A stretch of DNA of 64,000 nt from an uncultured Erythrobacter sp. (GCF_947492365.1 NZ_CANLMB010000002.1:558001-622000), one strand, 5' to 3'; counted from the stretch's first letter, positions 51,025 through 61,600 are shown. Program-made: numbers and translations. Notes: generated from the letters alone by a model not told the origin.

Positions 51025-52293
51025 ATGGCACGCAAGTCACTTCTGATCATTGCAGCTGAAATTGACGATGCGGCAGCTGTGCAGGTTAAAGCGCTCCTCG
51101 CTTCCATGACTCTTGCGCCCGGTCAGGCCGATCCTGCGAACCCGCTGATCCCGTTCGGCCAGATTGCCTCAATCCATTTCGCGCGGTTTGTCGTACTCGA
51201 AGATCCATCACTTGGGGACCGTGCCGGAATAACCGATCTGCCCGTCAGCGAGCCGACACGGCTGGCACTGATGGTCGATGGAGATGGCGCGGCCGGCGAT
51301 ATGCTGGAGCAACTGGTCGCTAGAGCCGCTCCTGGGCTGGCGCAGATCTTTGCCCATTGCGATCCCTCGGTCACGGCGCAGAATATCGGCGAATGGATGC
51401 ATCGGCACCGGATTCGCGCAGCTGCCCAATACGCCAATGCTCCGTCGCGAACTGCCCTGCAGGCCCGCGAAGAAGCCGCATTGCATGATGCATTGCTGAG
51501 TGTGCGGCTGGCGCATCCCGGCGCATCGCCCAAGGAGCTTTGGCCGCATCTAAAAGCCGCCGCAGCCTCGGTTGTGCTTAGCCCGCAAGTCCAGCCCTCA
51601 TTTGCCCAGCGGATAAAGAATTTCGCGCATATGCTGTCGGTGCCGGTGCTCGCAGTTGCTCTCCTGCCAGCCTTCTTGCTCGCTTTGCCAATCCTTATCT
51701 GGATGCTGCGCAAACGCGAAAAAGTGGACCCGGTCATCGCGCCTCGCCCGCTTAGGGCGCGCAACGCGATGCTGTCCGGGATTGAGGACCATGATGTCGC
51801 CAATCAATACAGCGCCATTGGCAGCCTTAAGCCGGGGCGATTTCGCAGATGGCTGACCATCGTCATCCTGTTCGTCATCAATTGGGGCAGCCAGCATATC
51901 TTTAGCCGAGGGCGACTGGCGCGGGTCAATACGATCCACTTCGCCAGCTGGACGTTTCTGGATGATAAGCGCCGCATCTTCTTCGCCAGCAATTATGACG
52001 GCAGCCGCGAGGCCTATAATGATGACTTCATCAACAAGGTCGCCTTCGGGCTGAACCTCTCATTCTCCAACGGACTGGGCTATCCACGCACCGATTGGCT
52101 GGTCAAAGGCGGCGCGCAGCACGAACAGGACTTCAAGTGGTATCTGTTTCATCACCAGATCCCGACCCAGCTCTGGTATAACGCCTTTCGCGGTCTGACC
52201 ACTTACGAGATGGCGCGAAACGCGCGGTTGCGCGCTGCAATCGAGCAAACGCCAAGCGGTGATGCGCTGGCGCGGCTGGTGGCGGAGATCTGA
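51025..52293 (+). CDS. Unknown membrane-associated protein of the heme-enzyme cluster
   Basis: 422 residues. An N-terminal globular domain (about 1-190, with Ile-Ile-Ala-Ala-Glu-Ile-Asp and Ile-His-Phe-Ala-Arg-Phe), one strong membrane helix (about 203-226), and a C-terminal domain with Trp-Thr-Phe-Leu-Asp, Ser-Asn-Tyr-Asp-Gly-Ser and Asp-Phe-Ile-Asn-Lys-Val-Ala. The first part resembles a ferredoxin-like fold repeated around peroxidases, but I cannot name a family. ATG 51025 (Met-Ala-Arg-Lys) preferred over 50983. Ends 4 bp before the DyP gene. Confidence 0.65.
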   Translation: MARKSLLIIAAEIDDAAAVQVKALLASMTLAPGQADPANPLIPFGQIASIHFARFVVLEDPSLGDRAGITDLPVSEPTRLALMVDGDGAAGDMLEQLVARAAPGLAQIFAHCDPSVTAQNIGEWMHRHRIRAAAQYANAPSRTALQAREEAALHDALLSVRLAHPGASPKELWPHLKAAAASVVLSPQVQPSFAQRIKNFAHMLSVPVLAVALLPAFLLALPILIWMLRKREKVDPVIAPRPLRARNAMLSGIEDHDVANQYSAIGSLKPGRFRRWLTIVILFVINWGSQHIFSRGRLARVNTIHFASWTFLDDKRRIFFASNYDGSREAYNDDFINKVAFGLNLSFSNGLGYPRTDWLVKGGAQHEQDFKWYLFHHQIPTQLWYNAFRGLTTYEMARNARLRAAIEQTPSGDALARLVAEI

Positions 52294-52297
52294 CAAG

Positions 52298-53710
52298 ATG
52301 ACCCCCGATTTCAACGATATTCAGGCGCTGGTGCGGGCAGGTTTCGGATCGCTCGACGGGGCCAGATATCTGCTCTTGCGGGTCGCTGACAACGCTGCTG
52401 CAAAAGCCTGGCTGGCGCAGGCCGAACCGACCCGCTCGAGCGATGTCGGAGGCGGCAATACACTCGATCGCGTCTTGCAGATCGCTTTCACAAGCGCGGG
52501 GCTGAGAGCGCTGGGTTTCGCAGAGGACGAACTGGAAAGCCTGGCACCCGAATTCCTCGACGGAATGGCGAGTGATGAAAGACGCTCGCACCGGCTGGGC
52601 GATGTCGGCGAGAGCGGCCCGGAAAACTGGCAGTGGGGCACGCAGGAGCGCGAGCCACATGTCCTCTTGATCTTGCTGGCCAAGGTTTCGCAGATTGAAG
52701 CATGGACGGATGACATCAGCCAAACCCTTCTCGCCAGCGGATTTTCGCTGGTCGCCGACTTTGCCAGCACCCTCACTCGCGACGAGAAAGGTGTTGCGCG
52801 CGAGCCGTTCGGTTTTGCCGACGGGCTATCCCAGCCCAAGGTTGATTGGGAAAGCAAGGACATCGCCAGCCCTGGCGCGGACCGCAACTATCGCAGGACA
52901 ATTGCGGCAGGCGAGGTCGTGCTGGGATATTCGAATGAATATCGCGCGATTGCGGGCGATCAGACCGGTCCCTTGACGCAGCAAAATGGTAGCTACCTGG
53001 TTTACCGCCAGCTGGAGCAGGATGTTTCCGGTTTCTGGCAATGGGCAGTGCAGGCAGCGGGGCGTGAAAATGCAATCGGGCTGGCAGAACGGATGGTGGG
53101 CAGAGGCATTGACGGCGAGCCGCTGCCGGGCCTTGAAGCGGCTGATGCGTCAGCCGACTTTCTGTTTGATGCCGACCCGCACGGTCAAGTTTGCCCGTTT
53201 GGCGCGCATATCCGGCGGGCCAATCCGCGGATCGGTGACAATCCGATTCCGCAGCGCGGGTTCTTGCGCGATTTCCTCTCCTTCTTAGGCCTCTCGGGCA
53301 AGGCCAGCGGCGATGCGGTCGCCAGCGCCCGCTTTCACCGGATTTTGCGGCGCGGGAGGCCCTATGGCGAGATCGCGTCACCCGAAGAGGCGATGGGCGA
53401 TGGCGGCGGTCATGGCGCAGCGGGGTTACACTTCATGTGCCTCAATGCCAGTCTGGCGCGCCAGTTCGAATTTGTGCAGGGAGCGTGGCTTGAGAGCCCG
53501 ACATTCGGCGGCCTTTCGCAGGAAAGCGATCCGCTGGTTGGATCGCGCTGCCCGTTTCCCGATGACCGCCGGACTGACCTTTTTCGCTATTACGACAAGG
53601 AAGGGACGCCGCGCATTGCAGGAGACATTCCCCGCTTCGTCAAAGTCCTTGGCGGTGCGTATTTCTTCCTGCCCGGCATTGCGGGATTGAGGTCAATTGC
53701 TGCGCGTTAG
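52298..53710 (+). CDS. DyP-type peroxidase
   Basis: 470 residues. Dye-decolourising peroxidase with Gly-Phe-Ala-Asp175-Gly-Leu-Ser-Gln-Pro, the distal acid motif, and proximal His304 in Gly-Ala-His304-Ile-Arg-Arg-Ala-Asn-Pro-Arg. It oxidises substrates with H2O2 or organic hydroperoxides. No Tat or Sec signal, so cytoplasmic or membrane-tethered through its partner. ATG 52298 lies 4 bp after the preceding stop; the longer frame start at 52259 lies inside that gene and is rejected. Confidence 0.93.
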   Translation: MTPDFNDIQALVRAGFGSLDGARYLLLRVADNAAAKAWLAQAEPTRSSDVGGGNTLDRVLQIAFTSAGLRALGFAEDELESLAPEFLDGMASDERRSHRLGDVGESGPENWQWGTQEREPHVLLILLAKVSQIEAWTDDISQTLLASGFSLVADFASTLTRDEKGVAREPFGFADGLSQPKVDWESKDIASPGADRNYRRTIAAGEVVLGYSNEYRAIAGDQTGPLTQQNGSYLVYRQLEQDVSGFWQWAVQAAGRENAIGLAERMVGRGIDGEPLPGLEAADASADFLFDADPHGQVCPFGAHIRRANPRIGDNPIPQRGFLRDFLSFLGLSGKASGDAVASARFHRILRRGRPYGEIASPEEAMGDGGGHGAAGLHFMCLNASLARQFEFVQGAWLESPTFGGLSQESDPLVGSRCPFPDDRRTDLFRYYDKEGTPRIAGDIPRFVKVLGGAYFFLPGIAGLRSIAAR

Positions 53711-53728
53711 AGCGCGGACCGCACGGCT

Positions 53729-54862
53729 TTATTCCTCTTCAAGAAACCGCGCGATGTAGTCGTCGGAATAATCGACTTCCAGCTCCATCCAGATCGGCAG
53801 GTGGTCGGACATTTCGAAGGTTGTCCACCCGCCATAGCTCTTGGCGAAGTCCTTGTAGGGCTCCTTCGGCTTTTCCGCCGTGGTGCGCTGGAGATCGCAG
53901 ATCGGTTTGTAATGCGCGAGCATTTCGGCATGTGAGAGGCGGCGGGTGAGGCCTTGTTTTTCCTCATCCGGCAGCGCGTCATATTCGGCCTGCGGGTAGG
54001 GGCCAAAGACCGATTTGCGCCAGTCAAAGCTCCCCCGCCGGATCAGGCGGGTCTTGTTCTCCGCCTTGCCCTTCACCGTATAGGCCATCTGGTCGTAATG
54101 CTTGTCGCCCTTCAGATTGGTCGCGCCGAACAAGGGCACTTCCATTTTGCTGTCGAGCAGCGCCTGCATGATCGGGCCGTTCTCCTTCTCGATATTCATA
54201 TCGCCGAGCAGGATGTAAACTTGGTCTTCTTTCTTCGCGCGCTTGACCAGAATTTCGGAAAGTTCGCGGATTTCGTCCTTGCGCATCTGCTTTTTCTGCG
54301 CGTCGGTCCCGCCGAAAAAGATGTGCGTTGAGCACAGGCAGAAGCGGAACCAGCCAGCCTGAAACGAGGCGAAAAAGGGTGAGCGGGCGAATTGCGCCGC
54401 ATTGCCGAGATCGTCGGGATCGAGCACGATTTCACCCACCAGATTGCGGAAGAAGACGCGGTTTGTGTTGTAGACGAAGGCCATCCGCTCGCCATTGCCG
54501 CCCTTGTGGGTCGAGACGTCGGAGGCGAAGTAATCCCAGTTGGGACCCAGCAGTTTGACCAGCCGCTTGAGCGGTTCGAGATCGCCTTTGATCTCCTGGA
54601 TTGCACAAATGTCGAAGGCACCGATGATTTCGGCGATGTAGTGATAGCTTTCATCAAGCCTTGGCAGCCCGTCATCAAAGGCGCGGATATTCCAGCTTCC
54701 GACGATCAGTGAGCGCGGCTTGCGGCGGCTCACAATCGCCTCATCAAGATCCTTGCGCAGATTGAGAAGCCGTCCTGCGATCCATTGCTTCTTGCCCGGA
54801 TAATGCGGAAAATCAGCGTCGCCAGTGTGATCGTAGGTTTTGAGCCCGTGATAGAACGGCAT
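53729..54862 (-). CDS. Endonuclease/exonuclease/phosphatase (EEP) family protein
   Basis: 377 residues. Motifs Ser-Trp-Asn-Ile-Arg, Ile-Gln-Glu-Ile-Lys (metal Glu), Leu-Gly-Asp-Met-Asn-Ile and Ser-Asp-His-Leu-Pro-Ile (catalytic Asp-His) mark the DNase I-like fold. No signal peptide. Substrate may be a nucleic acid, phosphoinositide-like lipid or sphingolipid; not decidable. It converges on the DyP gene with an 18-bp gap. The N-terminal 65 residues form an extra segment before the fold. Confidence 0.85.
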   Translation of the reverse strand: MPFYHGLKTYDHTGDADFPHYPGKKQWIAGRLLNLRKDLDEAIVSRRKPRSLIVGSWNIRAFDDGLPRLDESYHYIAEIIGAFDICAIQEIKGDLEPLKRLVKLLGPNWDYFASDVSTHKGGNGERMAFVYNTNRVFFRNLVGEIVLDPDDLGNAAQFARSPFFASFQAGWFRFCLCSTHIFFGGTDAQKKQMRKDEIRELSEILVKRAKKEDQVYILLGDMNIEKENGPIMQALLDSKMEVPLFGATNLKGDKHYDQMAYTVKGKAENKTRLIRRGSFDWRKSVFGPYPQAEYDALPDEEKQGLTRRLSHAEMLAHYKPICDLQRTTAEKPKEPYKDFAKSYGGWTTFEMSDHLPIWMELEVDYSDDYIARFLEEE

Positions 54863-54949
54863 GATTATGCTCCCTCAATTTGCGGGAATTCTAACCCGCA
54901 AAGCGGTGAAGCCATAGGATCGAGCCGTCAGGTTTTGCTGGGCCTGGTA

Positions 54950-55654
54950 TCAAGCCGGGCGGTTATCGAGCCATTGCGCCGCCTTCACGCCAAAGGTGAT
55001 CAGGAACGGCACCAGCACGATGCTGAGCGTGACCTTGGCGATCACCTGACCGATCAGCAGGTTGGTGATGTCGAACTCGCCATAGAAAGCCAGCGTGATG
55101 AAGATGATCGAATCGACCGCCTGACTGAGCGCAGAAGCAATCGCGCCGCGCACCATCAGCCCCCATGTGGTCGCCTTTCCGGTGCCGCGCAGTTTTGAGA
55201 ATATCCAGACATTGAGCAGCAGCGAGGTGATATAGGCCGCCGGGCCCGCCATCAGGATGCGCGGGGTTTGGCCCAGCACCCGCTCGAACGCGGCGAGGTC
55301 TTCACCGCGGAAGTCGAGCATTTCGGGCGAAGCGGGCAGCGAAAGCACCAGATATATGAGGGCAGCTGACAGCGCGAGCGGCAGAAAACCGACCCAGATC
55401 AGCCGGTTAGCGAGCTTTTGACCATAGAGCTGCGCGATGGTGCTGGTGATGACAACCAGCAGCAGGAAGGGAAAAATCCCCGCTTCAACCGCGAGATTGC
55501 TGGGCCACAATTGCACCTGCTTGAACGCGACCACGCCGGCCAGCACCGTCATTCCGCCATAGAGGATGATGAAGACAAACAGACCCATCGGCGCGGCCAG
55601 CGCGCGTTCTGCATTGGGACCGACGGTTTCGCTTGGGGTTTCGTTCTCGCTCAT
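54950..55654 (-). CDS. VUT/YhhQ-family transporter (queuosine precursor type)
   Basis: 234 residues with six hydrophobic segments. The pattern Ile-Ile-Leu-Tyr-Gly-Gly-Met, Ile-Thr-Ser-Thr-Ile-Ala-Gln-Leu-Tyr-Gly and Gln-Ala-Val-Asp-Ser-Ile-Ile-Phe-Ile-Thr is typical of the VUT family, whose YhhQ branch imports queuosine precursors in E. coli. The Asp in Ala-Val-Asp-Ser lies in a transmembrane helix. ATG 55654 (Met-Ser-Glu-Asn-Glu-Thr) is chosen over 55684. Divergent from the nucleoside transporter gene. Confidence 0.8.
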   Translation of the reverse strand: MSENETPSETVGPNAERALAAPMGLFVFIILYGGMTVLAGVVAFKQVQLWPSNLAVEAGIFPFLLLVVITSTIAQLYGQKLANRLIWVGFLPLALSAALIYLVLSLPASPEMLDFRGEDLAAFERVLGQTPRILMAGPAAYITSLLLNVWIFSKLRGTGKATTWGLMVRGAIASALSQAVDSIIFITLAFYGEFDITNLLIGQVIAKVTLSIVLVPFLITFGVKAAQWLDNRPA

Positions 55655-55849
55655 GCGGCAATGGCGTAATGCGCGCCTTGGCAAAAAGGAAGCCGCGCGG
55701 CTCGCTCTTTCACCGGTCCGCTATGGCTCTGTTCGCTGCCCGCTTGCCTTCGGAGACGCAAACTGCCACCCATCCGCGCGAACAGGCATGGCTTTGACAA
55801 GAGCTATGCACGGTCTTCGGGAACAATCACAGACAAAGGGCAGCCACCC

Positions 55850-57328
55850 GTGAGCGAGAGTGTCACCTCCATCCTTTTCAGCCTTGTAGGGATCATCGCC
55901 ATTTTGGGGATCGCCTATGCGCTGTCCTCTGGCAGGAAGAACATCAATCTGCGCGTTGTGGGCGCGGCGTTCGCCTTGCAGGCTGTTATGGCGCTGCTGG
56001 TTCTGCGCACCGATTTCGGCGTGGCGCTGATCGGGTTCCTGTCTGACGGCGTGATCGCGCTGCTCGATTTCTCCAAGGTTGGCATCACAAGCGTGTTCGG
56101 CCCGATGGAGAGCAATCCCTTCGCCAACACTTTCGTCATTGCCGCTTTGCCGGTGATCGTGTTCTTCGCGGCGATTGTCTCGATCCTCTACCACCTTGGC
56201 ATCATGCAGAAACTGGTGCGCTGGGTCGGCGGAGCGATCGGCTGGATCACCGGGATCAGCAAGGTCGAGGCTTTGGGCAGCGCGGCCAATATCTTCGTCG
56301 GCCAGTCCGAAAGCCCGCTGGTGGTGCGCCCCTATCTGGCGGCTTTGTCGCCGTCCAAGCTCTTCACTTTGATGACTGTCGGCATGGCAGGCGTCGCCGG
56401 GACGATCCTGGCAGCTTACGCGAGCTTCATCGGTTCCGAAGCGGTGCCGTTCCTGCTGGCTGCGGCCTTCATGTCGGCGCCCGGCGGTATCCTGATGGCC
56501 AAGATCATCATGCCCGATCCGCCTGAGCCCGAGCTTGCCGAGGGCGCGAATGTCGCGCGCGCGGCGGGCGAGCAACTGAAGAAGGGGCAGGGCCTCTCCG
56601 ACGATAAGACACGCGTCACGATGGTTGGCGAATATGGCGAAGAGGTTGAGCTGCCCCAGTCACGGATCAGTGCGGGCGGTCCGGCGGCTCTGGTCGAAAG
56701 CGGCAAGCCTGAAGAGGTCGAAATGGCCGAAACCTTCGAGGAAGGGCACCGCCCCGCCAATATCATCGAGGCCGCCGCGCAGGGCACGCAGACCGGCGTG
56801 AAGCTGGCGGTTGCGGTCGGCGCGATGGTGATGGTGTTTGTGGCGCTGGTGGCGTTGGCCAACGGCTTGCTCGCGGGGCTTGGCTCGGGCCTTGTCTCGA
56901 CCGCCGCCGTGATCGGCGTGCCGTTCAGCGAGAGCACCGCCGCGTGGCTCAGCGCGCTCAGCTTCCAGCAATTGCTCGGCTATGTGTTCGCGCCGGTGAT
57001 GTTCCTGATCGGCATTTCGGATTGGGAGCAGGCGCAGATCGCAGGCGGGTTGTTCGGGACCAAGATCGTCCTCAATGAATTCGTCGCCTTTATCGAACTT
57101 GGCGCCATGACAGCAGGCGAGCTGACCGACCGCAGCCGCGCGATTGTGACCTTCGCGCTGTGCGGCTTTGCCAATTTCTCATCAATCGCGATCCAGATGG
57201 CAGTGACGGGGGGGCTTGCTCCCAATCAGCGCCCTGTGATCGCACGGCTGGGCCTGAAAGCGCTCGCCGCAGGCTCGCTCGCCAATCTGATGAGCGCGGC
57301 CTTGGCGAGTGTGTTCTTGCCGCTTTAG
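55850..57328 (+). CDS. NupC/CNT-family nucleoside transporter with cytoplasmic insertion
   Basis: 492 residues, longer than the usual 400. CNT signatures: Gly-Gln-Ser-Glu-Ser-Pro-Leu-Val (nucleoside and cation site), Met-Ser-Ala-Pro-Gly-Gly-Ile-Leu and the final Gly-Phe-Ala-Asn-Phe-Ser-Ser-Ile. About 80 charged residues (about 222-300, Glu/Lys-rich) are inserted after Asp-Pro-Pro-Glu. Cation-coupled nucleoside uptake. Start is GTG 55850, with no ATG alternative. Confidence 0.9.
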   Translation: MSESVTSILFSLVGIIAILGIAYALSSGRKNINLRVVGAAFALQAVMALLVLRTDFGVALIGFLSDGVIALLDFSKVGITSVFGPMESNPFANTFVIAALPVIVFFAAIVSILYHLGIMQKLVRWVGGAIGWITGISKVEALGSAANIFVGQSESPLVVRPYLAALSPSKLFTLMTVGMAGVAGTILAAYASFIGSEAVPFLLAAAFMSAPGGILMAKIIMPDPPEPELAEGANVARAAGEQLKKGQGLSDDKTRVTMVGEYGEEVELPQSRISAGGPAALVESGKPEEVEMAETFEEGHRPANIIEAAAQGTQTGVKLAVAVGAMVMVFVALVALANGLLAGLGSGLVSTAAVIGVPFSESTAAWLSALSFQQLLGYVFAPVMFLIGISDWEQAQIAGGLFGTKIVLNEFVAFIELGAMTAGELTDRSRAIVTFALCGFANFSSIAIQMAVTGGLAPNQRPVIARLGLKALAAGSLANLMSAALASVFLPL

Positions 57329-57383
57329 GTCGACACGCGCATGCGGGCTGGAACAACCGCCTGCACCCTATTAGATAAGCAGC

Positions 57384-58316
57384 ATGACACAGATCGACAT
57401 CGCCTCCGTTTCGCTTGCCAAACCGCTTGAAGAGATTGCCGACGAGTTGGGCCGCAGCTTTGCCGAATATGGCTTTGCCGTCGTGCGCGATCACGGCATT
57501 CCGCAGGATCTGATCGACAAGGCCGATGCGCTGTCGAAAGCGTTCTTCGCGCTGCCTGACGATGTGAAGCGCAGTTACAAGCTCGAAGGCGGAGGCGGCG
57601 CGCGCGGTTACACTCCGTTCGGGACCGAGAAGGCCAAGGATGCCAACATCTTTGACCTGAAAGAGTTTTGGCATGTCGGGCGCGAACTGCCCGAAGGCCA
57701 TGATCTGGCCGAGTTTATGGCTCCCAATATTTGGCCCGCCGAAGTTGACGGGTTCGAGCCGACATTCAGCGCGCTCTATTCAGCATTTGAAACAGCGGGC
57801 GGGCGCGTGCTCGAAGCGATTGCGCTGCATCTGGGGCTGGATCGCGGCTATTTCGCGCCAACCGTTGAAGACGGCAATTCGGTCATGCGCCTGCTCCATT
57901 ATCCGCCGCTTAGCCCTGATGCTCCCGAAGGCGCGATCCGGGCGGCTGCGCATGGCGACATCAACACGATCACCCTGCTGCTGGGAGCGGAGGAAGCGGG
58001 GCTCGAACTGCTAACCAAAGCGGGCGAGTGGCATGCGGTTGAAGCCGAAGAGGGCGCGCTGGTCATCAATGTCGGCGACATGCTCGAACGGCTGACCGCG
58101 GGCAAGCTGGTTTCGACCACGCACCGTGTGGTTAATCCGCGCGGCGCACGCGCGCAGAACTCGCGATATTCGATGCCGTTCTTCCTGCACTTCCGGCCCG
58201 ACTTCATGATCGAGCCTTTGGCCGATTGCGCCGCAGAAGAGGGCGCGGATGTTCAGCCCGCGATCTCCAGCCATGATTTCCTGATGCAGCGACTGCGCGA
58301 GATCAATCTCGCCTGA
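57384..58316 (+). CDS. Isopenicillin-N-synthase-like 2-oxoglutarate/Fe(II) dioxygenase
   Basis: 310 residues. Cupin-like dioxygenase fold with Fe ligands in His-Gly-Asp-Ile-Asn (His-X-Asp) and Thr-Thr-His-Arg-Val-Val, and the 2-oxoglutarate-binding Arg-Tyr-Ser downstream. The N-terminal Val-Val-Arg-Asp-His-Gly-Ile resembles the plant/IPNS family DIOX_N domain. Substrate unknown; not part of a recognisable pathway here. Start ATG 57384, 55 bp after the transporter gene. Confidence 0.9.
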   Translation: MTQIDIASVSLAKPLEEIADELGRSFAEYGFAVVRDHGIPQDLIDKADALSKAFFALPDDVKRSYKLEGGGGARGYTPFGTEKAKDANIFDLKEFWHVGRELPEGHDLAEFMAPNIWPAEVDGFEPTFSALYSAFETAGGRVLEAIALHLGLDRGYFAPTVEDGNSVMRLLHYPPLSPDAPEGAIRAAAHGDINTITLLLGAEEAGLELLTKAGEWHAVEAEEGALVINVGDMLERLTAGKLVSTTHRVVNPRGARAQNSRYSMPFFLHFRPDFMIEPLADCAAEEGADVQPAISSHDFLMQRLREINLA

Positions 58317-58687
58317 TTTAGGCTTTGACTGATTGAGGCTTTACTGGCCGCGACTCGGCAAGTGTGAGCGCCTTGACTCAGGCGCGCGAAGCCCGTTTTC
58401 GAGCCGATCTCCCGAGGCATTTCCGGCAAAGGCAAAATTCCCCACTCGTTGCAGCTTTGCAACAGGGGGGCGGAGTCCTGCGGATTCCTGCGGGTTTGGT
58501 TGCAATTGCGAACCGAGATGTCCACAGGGCGCCGGACTCGCACTTTGCGTTTCACAATCATGTCATAAAAACAGTCGCCATGGTGCAGCGCATCGCGCCT
58601 AAGGTTCGCGCGCTTTGCACATTAATAGCGTCAGTCACTCTTCCACGTACATTGCATGTACATTCCATGTTTAGGGGCATTCCTCAC
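58317..58687. promoter_or_regulatory. Upstream region of TonB receptor with Pho-like box
   Basis: 371 bp without a supported gene, the leader of the TonB-dependent receptor. At 58560-58577 the sequence ATGTCATAAAAACAGTCG resembles two half-sites of a PhoB box (consensus CTGTCAT, 4-bp spacer, CTGTCAT) but the second half is degenerate. Phosphate control is therefore only a suggestion. Confidence 0.4.
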
Positions 58688-61600
58688 ATGAAACTCAAAT
58701 ATCTCCTCGCAGCGAGCGTTGTCAGCCTCTCGGCTGCCGCCACTATCGCTACACCCGCCGCCGCACAGCAGATCACCTCGGGCGTTGAAGGCCAGGTCAC
58801 CGATGCCAATGGCAACGCGCTTTCCGGCGCGATGGTCACCGTTGTCGACACCCGTACCAACCAGACGAGCACGACCAGCGCCGATTCCAGCGGTAACTTC
58901 CGCATTCAGTCGCTTGCGCCGGGTGGCCCCTACACTGTCACCGTCACTGCTGACGGCTATGAAGGTCAGACTGTCGAAGACGTCTTCACCAACATCTCGG
59001 GCAATACCGGCTTCTCTTTTGAGCTGGCGCAGAGCACGACCGGCAACACCATCATCGTCACCGGCGCGCGCGCTCAGGTCACGCAGATCGCTGTTGGCCC
59101 GGGCACCGCATTCGGCACCGAAACGCTCGAAGCGTTCCCCTCGATCACCCGCGACGTGCGCGATATCATCCGCATCGACCCGCGTGTCAGCCTCGAACGT
59201 TCGAACGAAGTTGATCGTATCTCGTGCCTCGGCGGCAACGACCGCGGTAACACTTTCACCGTTGACGGCATTGTCCAGTCGGACGTGTTCGGCCTGAACG
59301 GCACGCCGTTTGCCGCGCGTAACTCGCTGCCGCTTCCGTTCGACGTGGTTGAGCAGACTTCGGTTGAGTTCGCGCCGTTCGACGTCGAATATTCGGACTT
59401 CACCGGCTGCCTCGTCAATGTTGTGACCAAGGCCGGTACCAACCGTTTCAGCGGCTCTGCCTTCATCACCTATTTCGACGGCGGCATGCAGGCCGACTCG
59501 GTCGAGCAGGCTGATGGTTCTGTCGATCCGTTCAATGCGGGCGAAGAAAAACGTTGGGGCGTCACCCTTTCGGGTCCAATCATTCCTGATCGCCTGTTCT
59601 TCTCCTTCGGCTACGAAGAGACCGATCTTGGCGACGGCTTCAACGGCGGTCCGGGCGCTCCGGGCGTCGACTTCGTCACTCAGGCACAGTTCGACCGTTT
59701 CGCGCAGATCGCACGCGACGTTTACGGCCAGGACATTGGTGGCATCCCCACCCAGCTGCCTGAATCGAACGTCCGCTATTTCGGTCGTCTCGACGCGCAG
59801 ATCACCGATGATCACCGCCTCGAAGCGACCTATCAGCGCCTTGAGGAAACCAATATCGAGCCGGACTTTGGCCGTGATAATTTCGGTGGCTTCAACTCTT
59901 TCGAAGACGAAGGCACGATCTCCGACTATTATTCGGTCCGCCTCTATTCTGACTGGAGCGACACGGTCTCGACCGAACTGCGCGTGAGCCGTGCAGAAGT
60001 GGGCGACGTTCAGGGTCCGGTTGGTTTCGGTGAAGCGCAGGCCGAAAATCCGACCGTTCGTCTCGTCGTCGGCGTCGACGGCCCCGGCGACATTGGCACG
60101 CTTTCGACTGGCCCCGGCATCTTCCGCTCGGCCAACCAGCTCGACACGAAGATCGACCAGGCGCGCTTCATCATGAGTATCGATGCGGGCAGCGGCCACT
60201 TCGTAAAACTCGGTGCCGAAATCAACGACCTAGAAGTCTTCAACCTGTTCGCAATCAACGCAACCGGCTCGCTGTACTTCCAGAACCTCGATGACTTCGC
60301 GGCCGGATTGCTTTCGCCGGGTGATGAGTTCTTCCCGAACAATGATGAAATCTTCAACGGTGAAGCTTACGCCGCTGACATCAACGTTGCGCCGGGCTTT
60401 GACATCAACAATGCTGCTGCATTGTTCAGCCGTCGGACCTATTCGGTCTTCGCGCAGGACGAATGGCAGGCCACCGATCAGCTGAGCCTCACCGCCGGTG
60501 TTCGCGTCCAGCTGTATGATGGCGATGCTCCGGTTGCCAACCCTCTGTTTGGCCAGCGTTTCGGCTTCACCAACGCAAACTCGTTCGGCAGTCTTGATCC
60601 TGTCGTGCTGCCGCGCCTGGCCGCAACTTACGAGTTCGACAATGACGGCTTCCTGTCGTCGAGCCGACTGACCGCCGGTATCGGTGTGTTCTCAGGCGGT
60701 GACCCGGTTGTGTTCTTCTCGAACGCGTTCTCGAATAACGGTTTCTCGACCGGTCTGGGTACGTCGAATGGGTGTAGCGATGCCGAACTGAACCGTGACG
60801 CCAATGGCCAGCCGCAGGTGCTCAATAACGGAAACTTCACCGGCCTCCCGCAATGCGTCATCAATATCGGTGAAGCTCAGGCTTCGCAGGGGCGTGCAGA
60901 TGTCCAATCGACCGATCCGGATTTCGACATTCCGACAGCCGTTCGTGCCAATATCGGTTTTGCGACCCAAATCGGCACTGAAAGCGGGTTTTTCTCGGGT
61001 TGGTCGCTGAACCTTGACTATATCTACACCCGCTTCAACGACACTTTGAGTGTGGTTGACCTGGTGCAGGTCGTCGACACAAGCCTCGGCAATAACGGCT
61101 TCACCGTCGATGGTCGTCCGATCTACCGTCCGATCGATCCGCTCAATGACGGCTGTAATGCGACACTTCAGGGTACAGGTGGCACGCCGCCGGTCTGGAA
61201 CGGCGTTACCGATGCCTGCTTTGGCGCCATCAACCCCGACGGTTCGCGTGGTCGCGGCACTGGTCTCGACGACTTCCTGCAGCTGACCAACGGACCGAGC
61301 TTCGACAGCCACAATGCCTCGCTGATCCTCACCAAGCGTTTCAGTGAAGGTCTCTTCACCGAAGGCGGCAGCGTGAACGTCAACTTCGGTTATGCGTTCA
61401 GCGACAGCGAGCAGACGATCAACTTCCGTTCGTCGACCGCTGGTTCGAACTTTGACAATACTCCGGGTTTTGATCGTCAAAATCTTGGTGTGTCGCAGTC
61501 GGGATTCGAAACGCGTCATAACATCACAGCGTCGCTCTTCTTCCGCGAGGAATTTTTCGAAGGCTTTGACACAGGTCTCGGCATCTTCTTCCGGGCTTCG

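Noticed and set aside
58631-60199. 522-codon minus-strand frame opposite the TonB receptor
   Set aside because: Acidic/Arg-rich shadow of a clear receptor gene.
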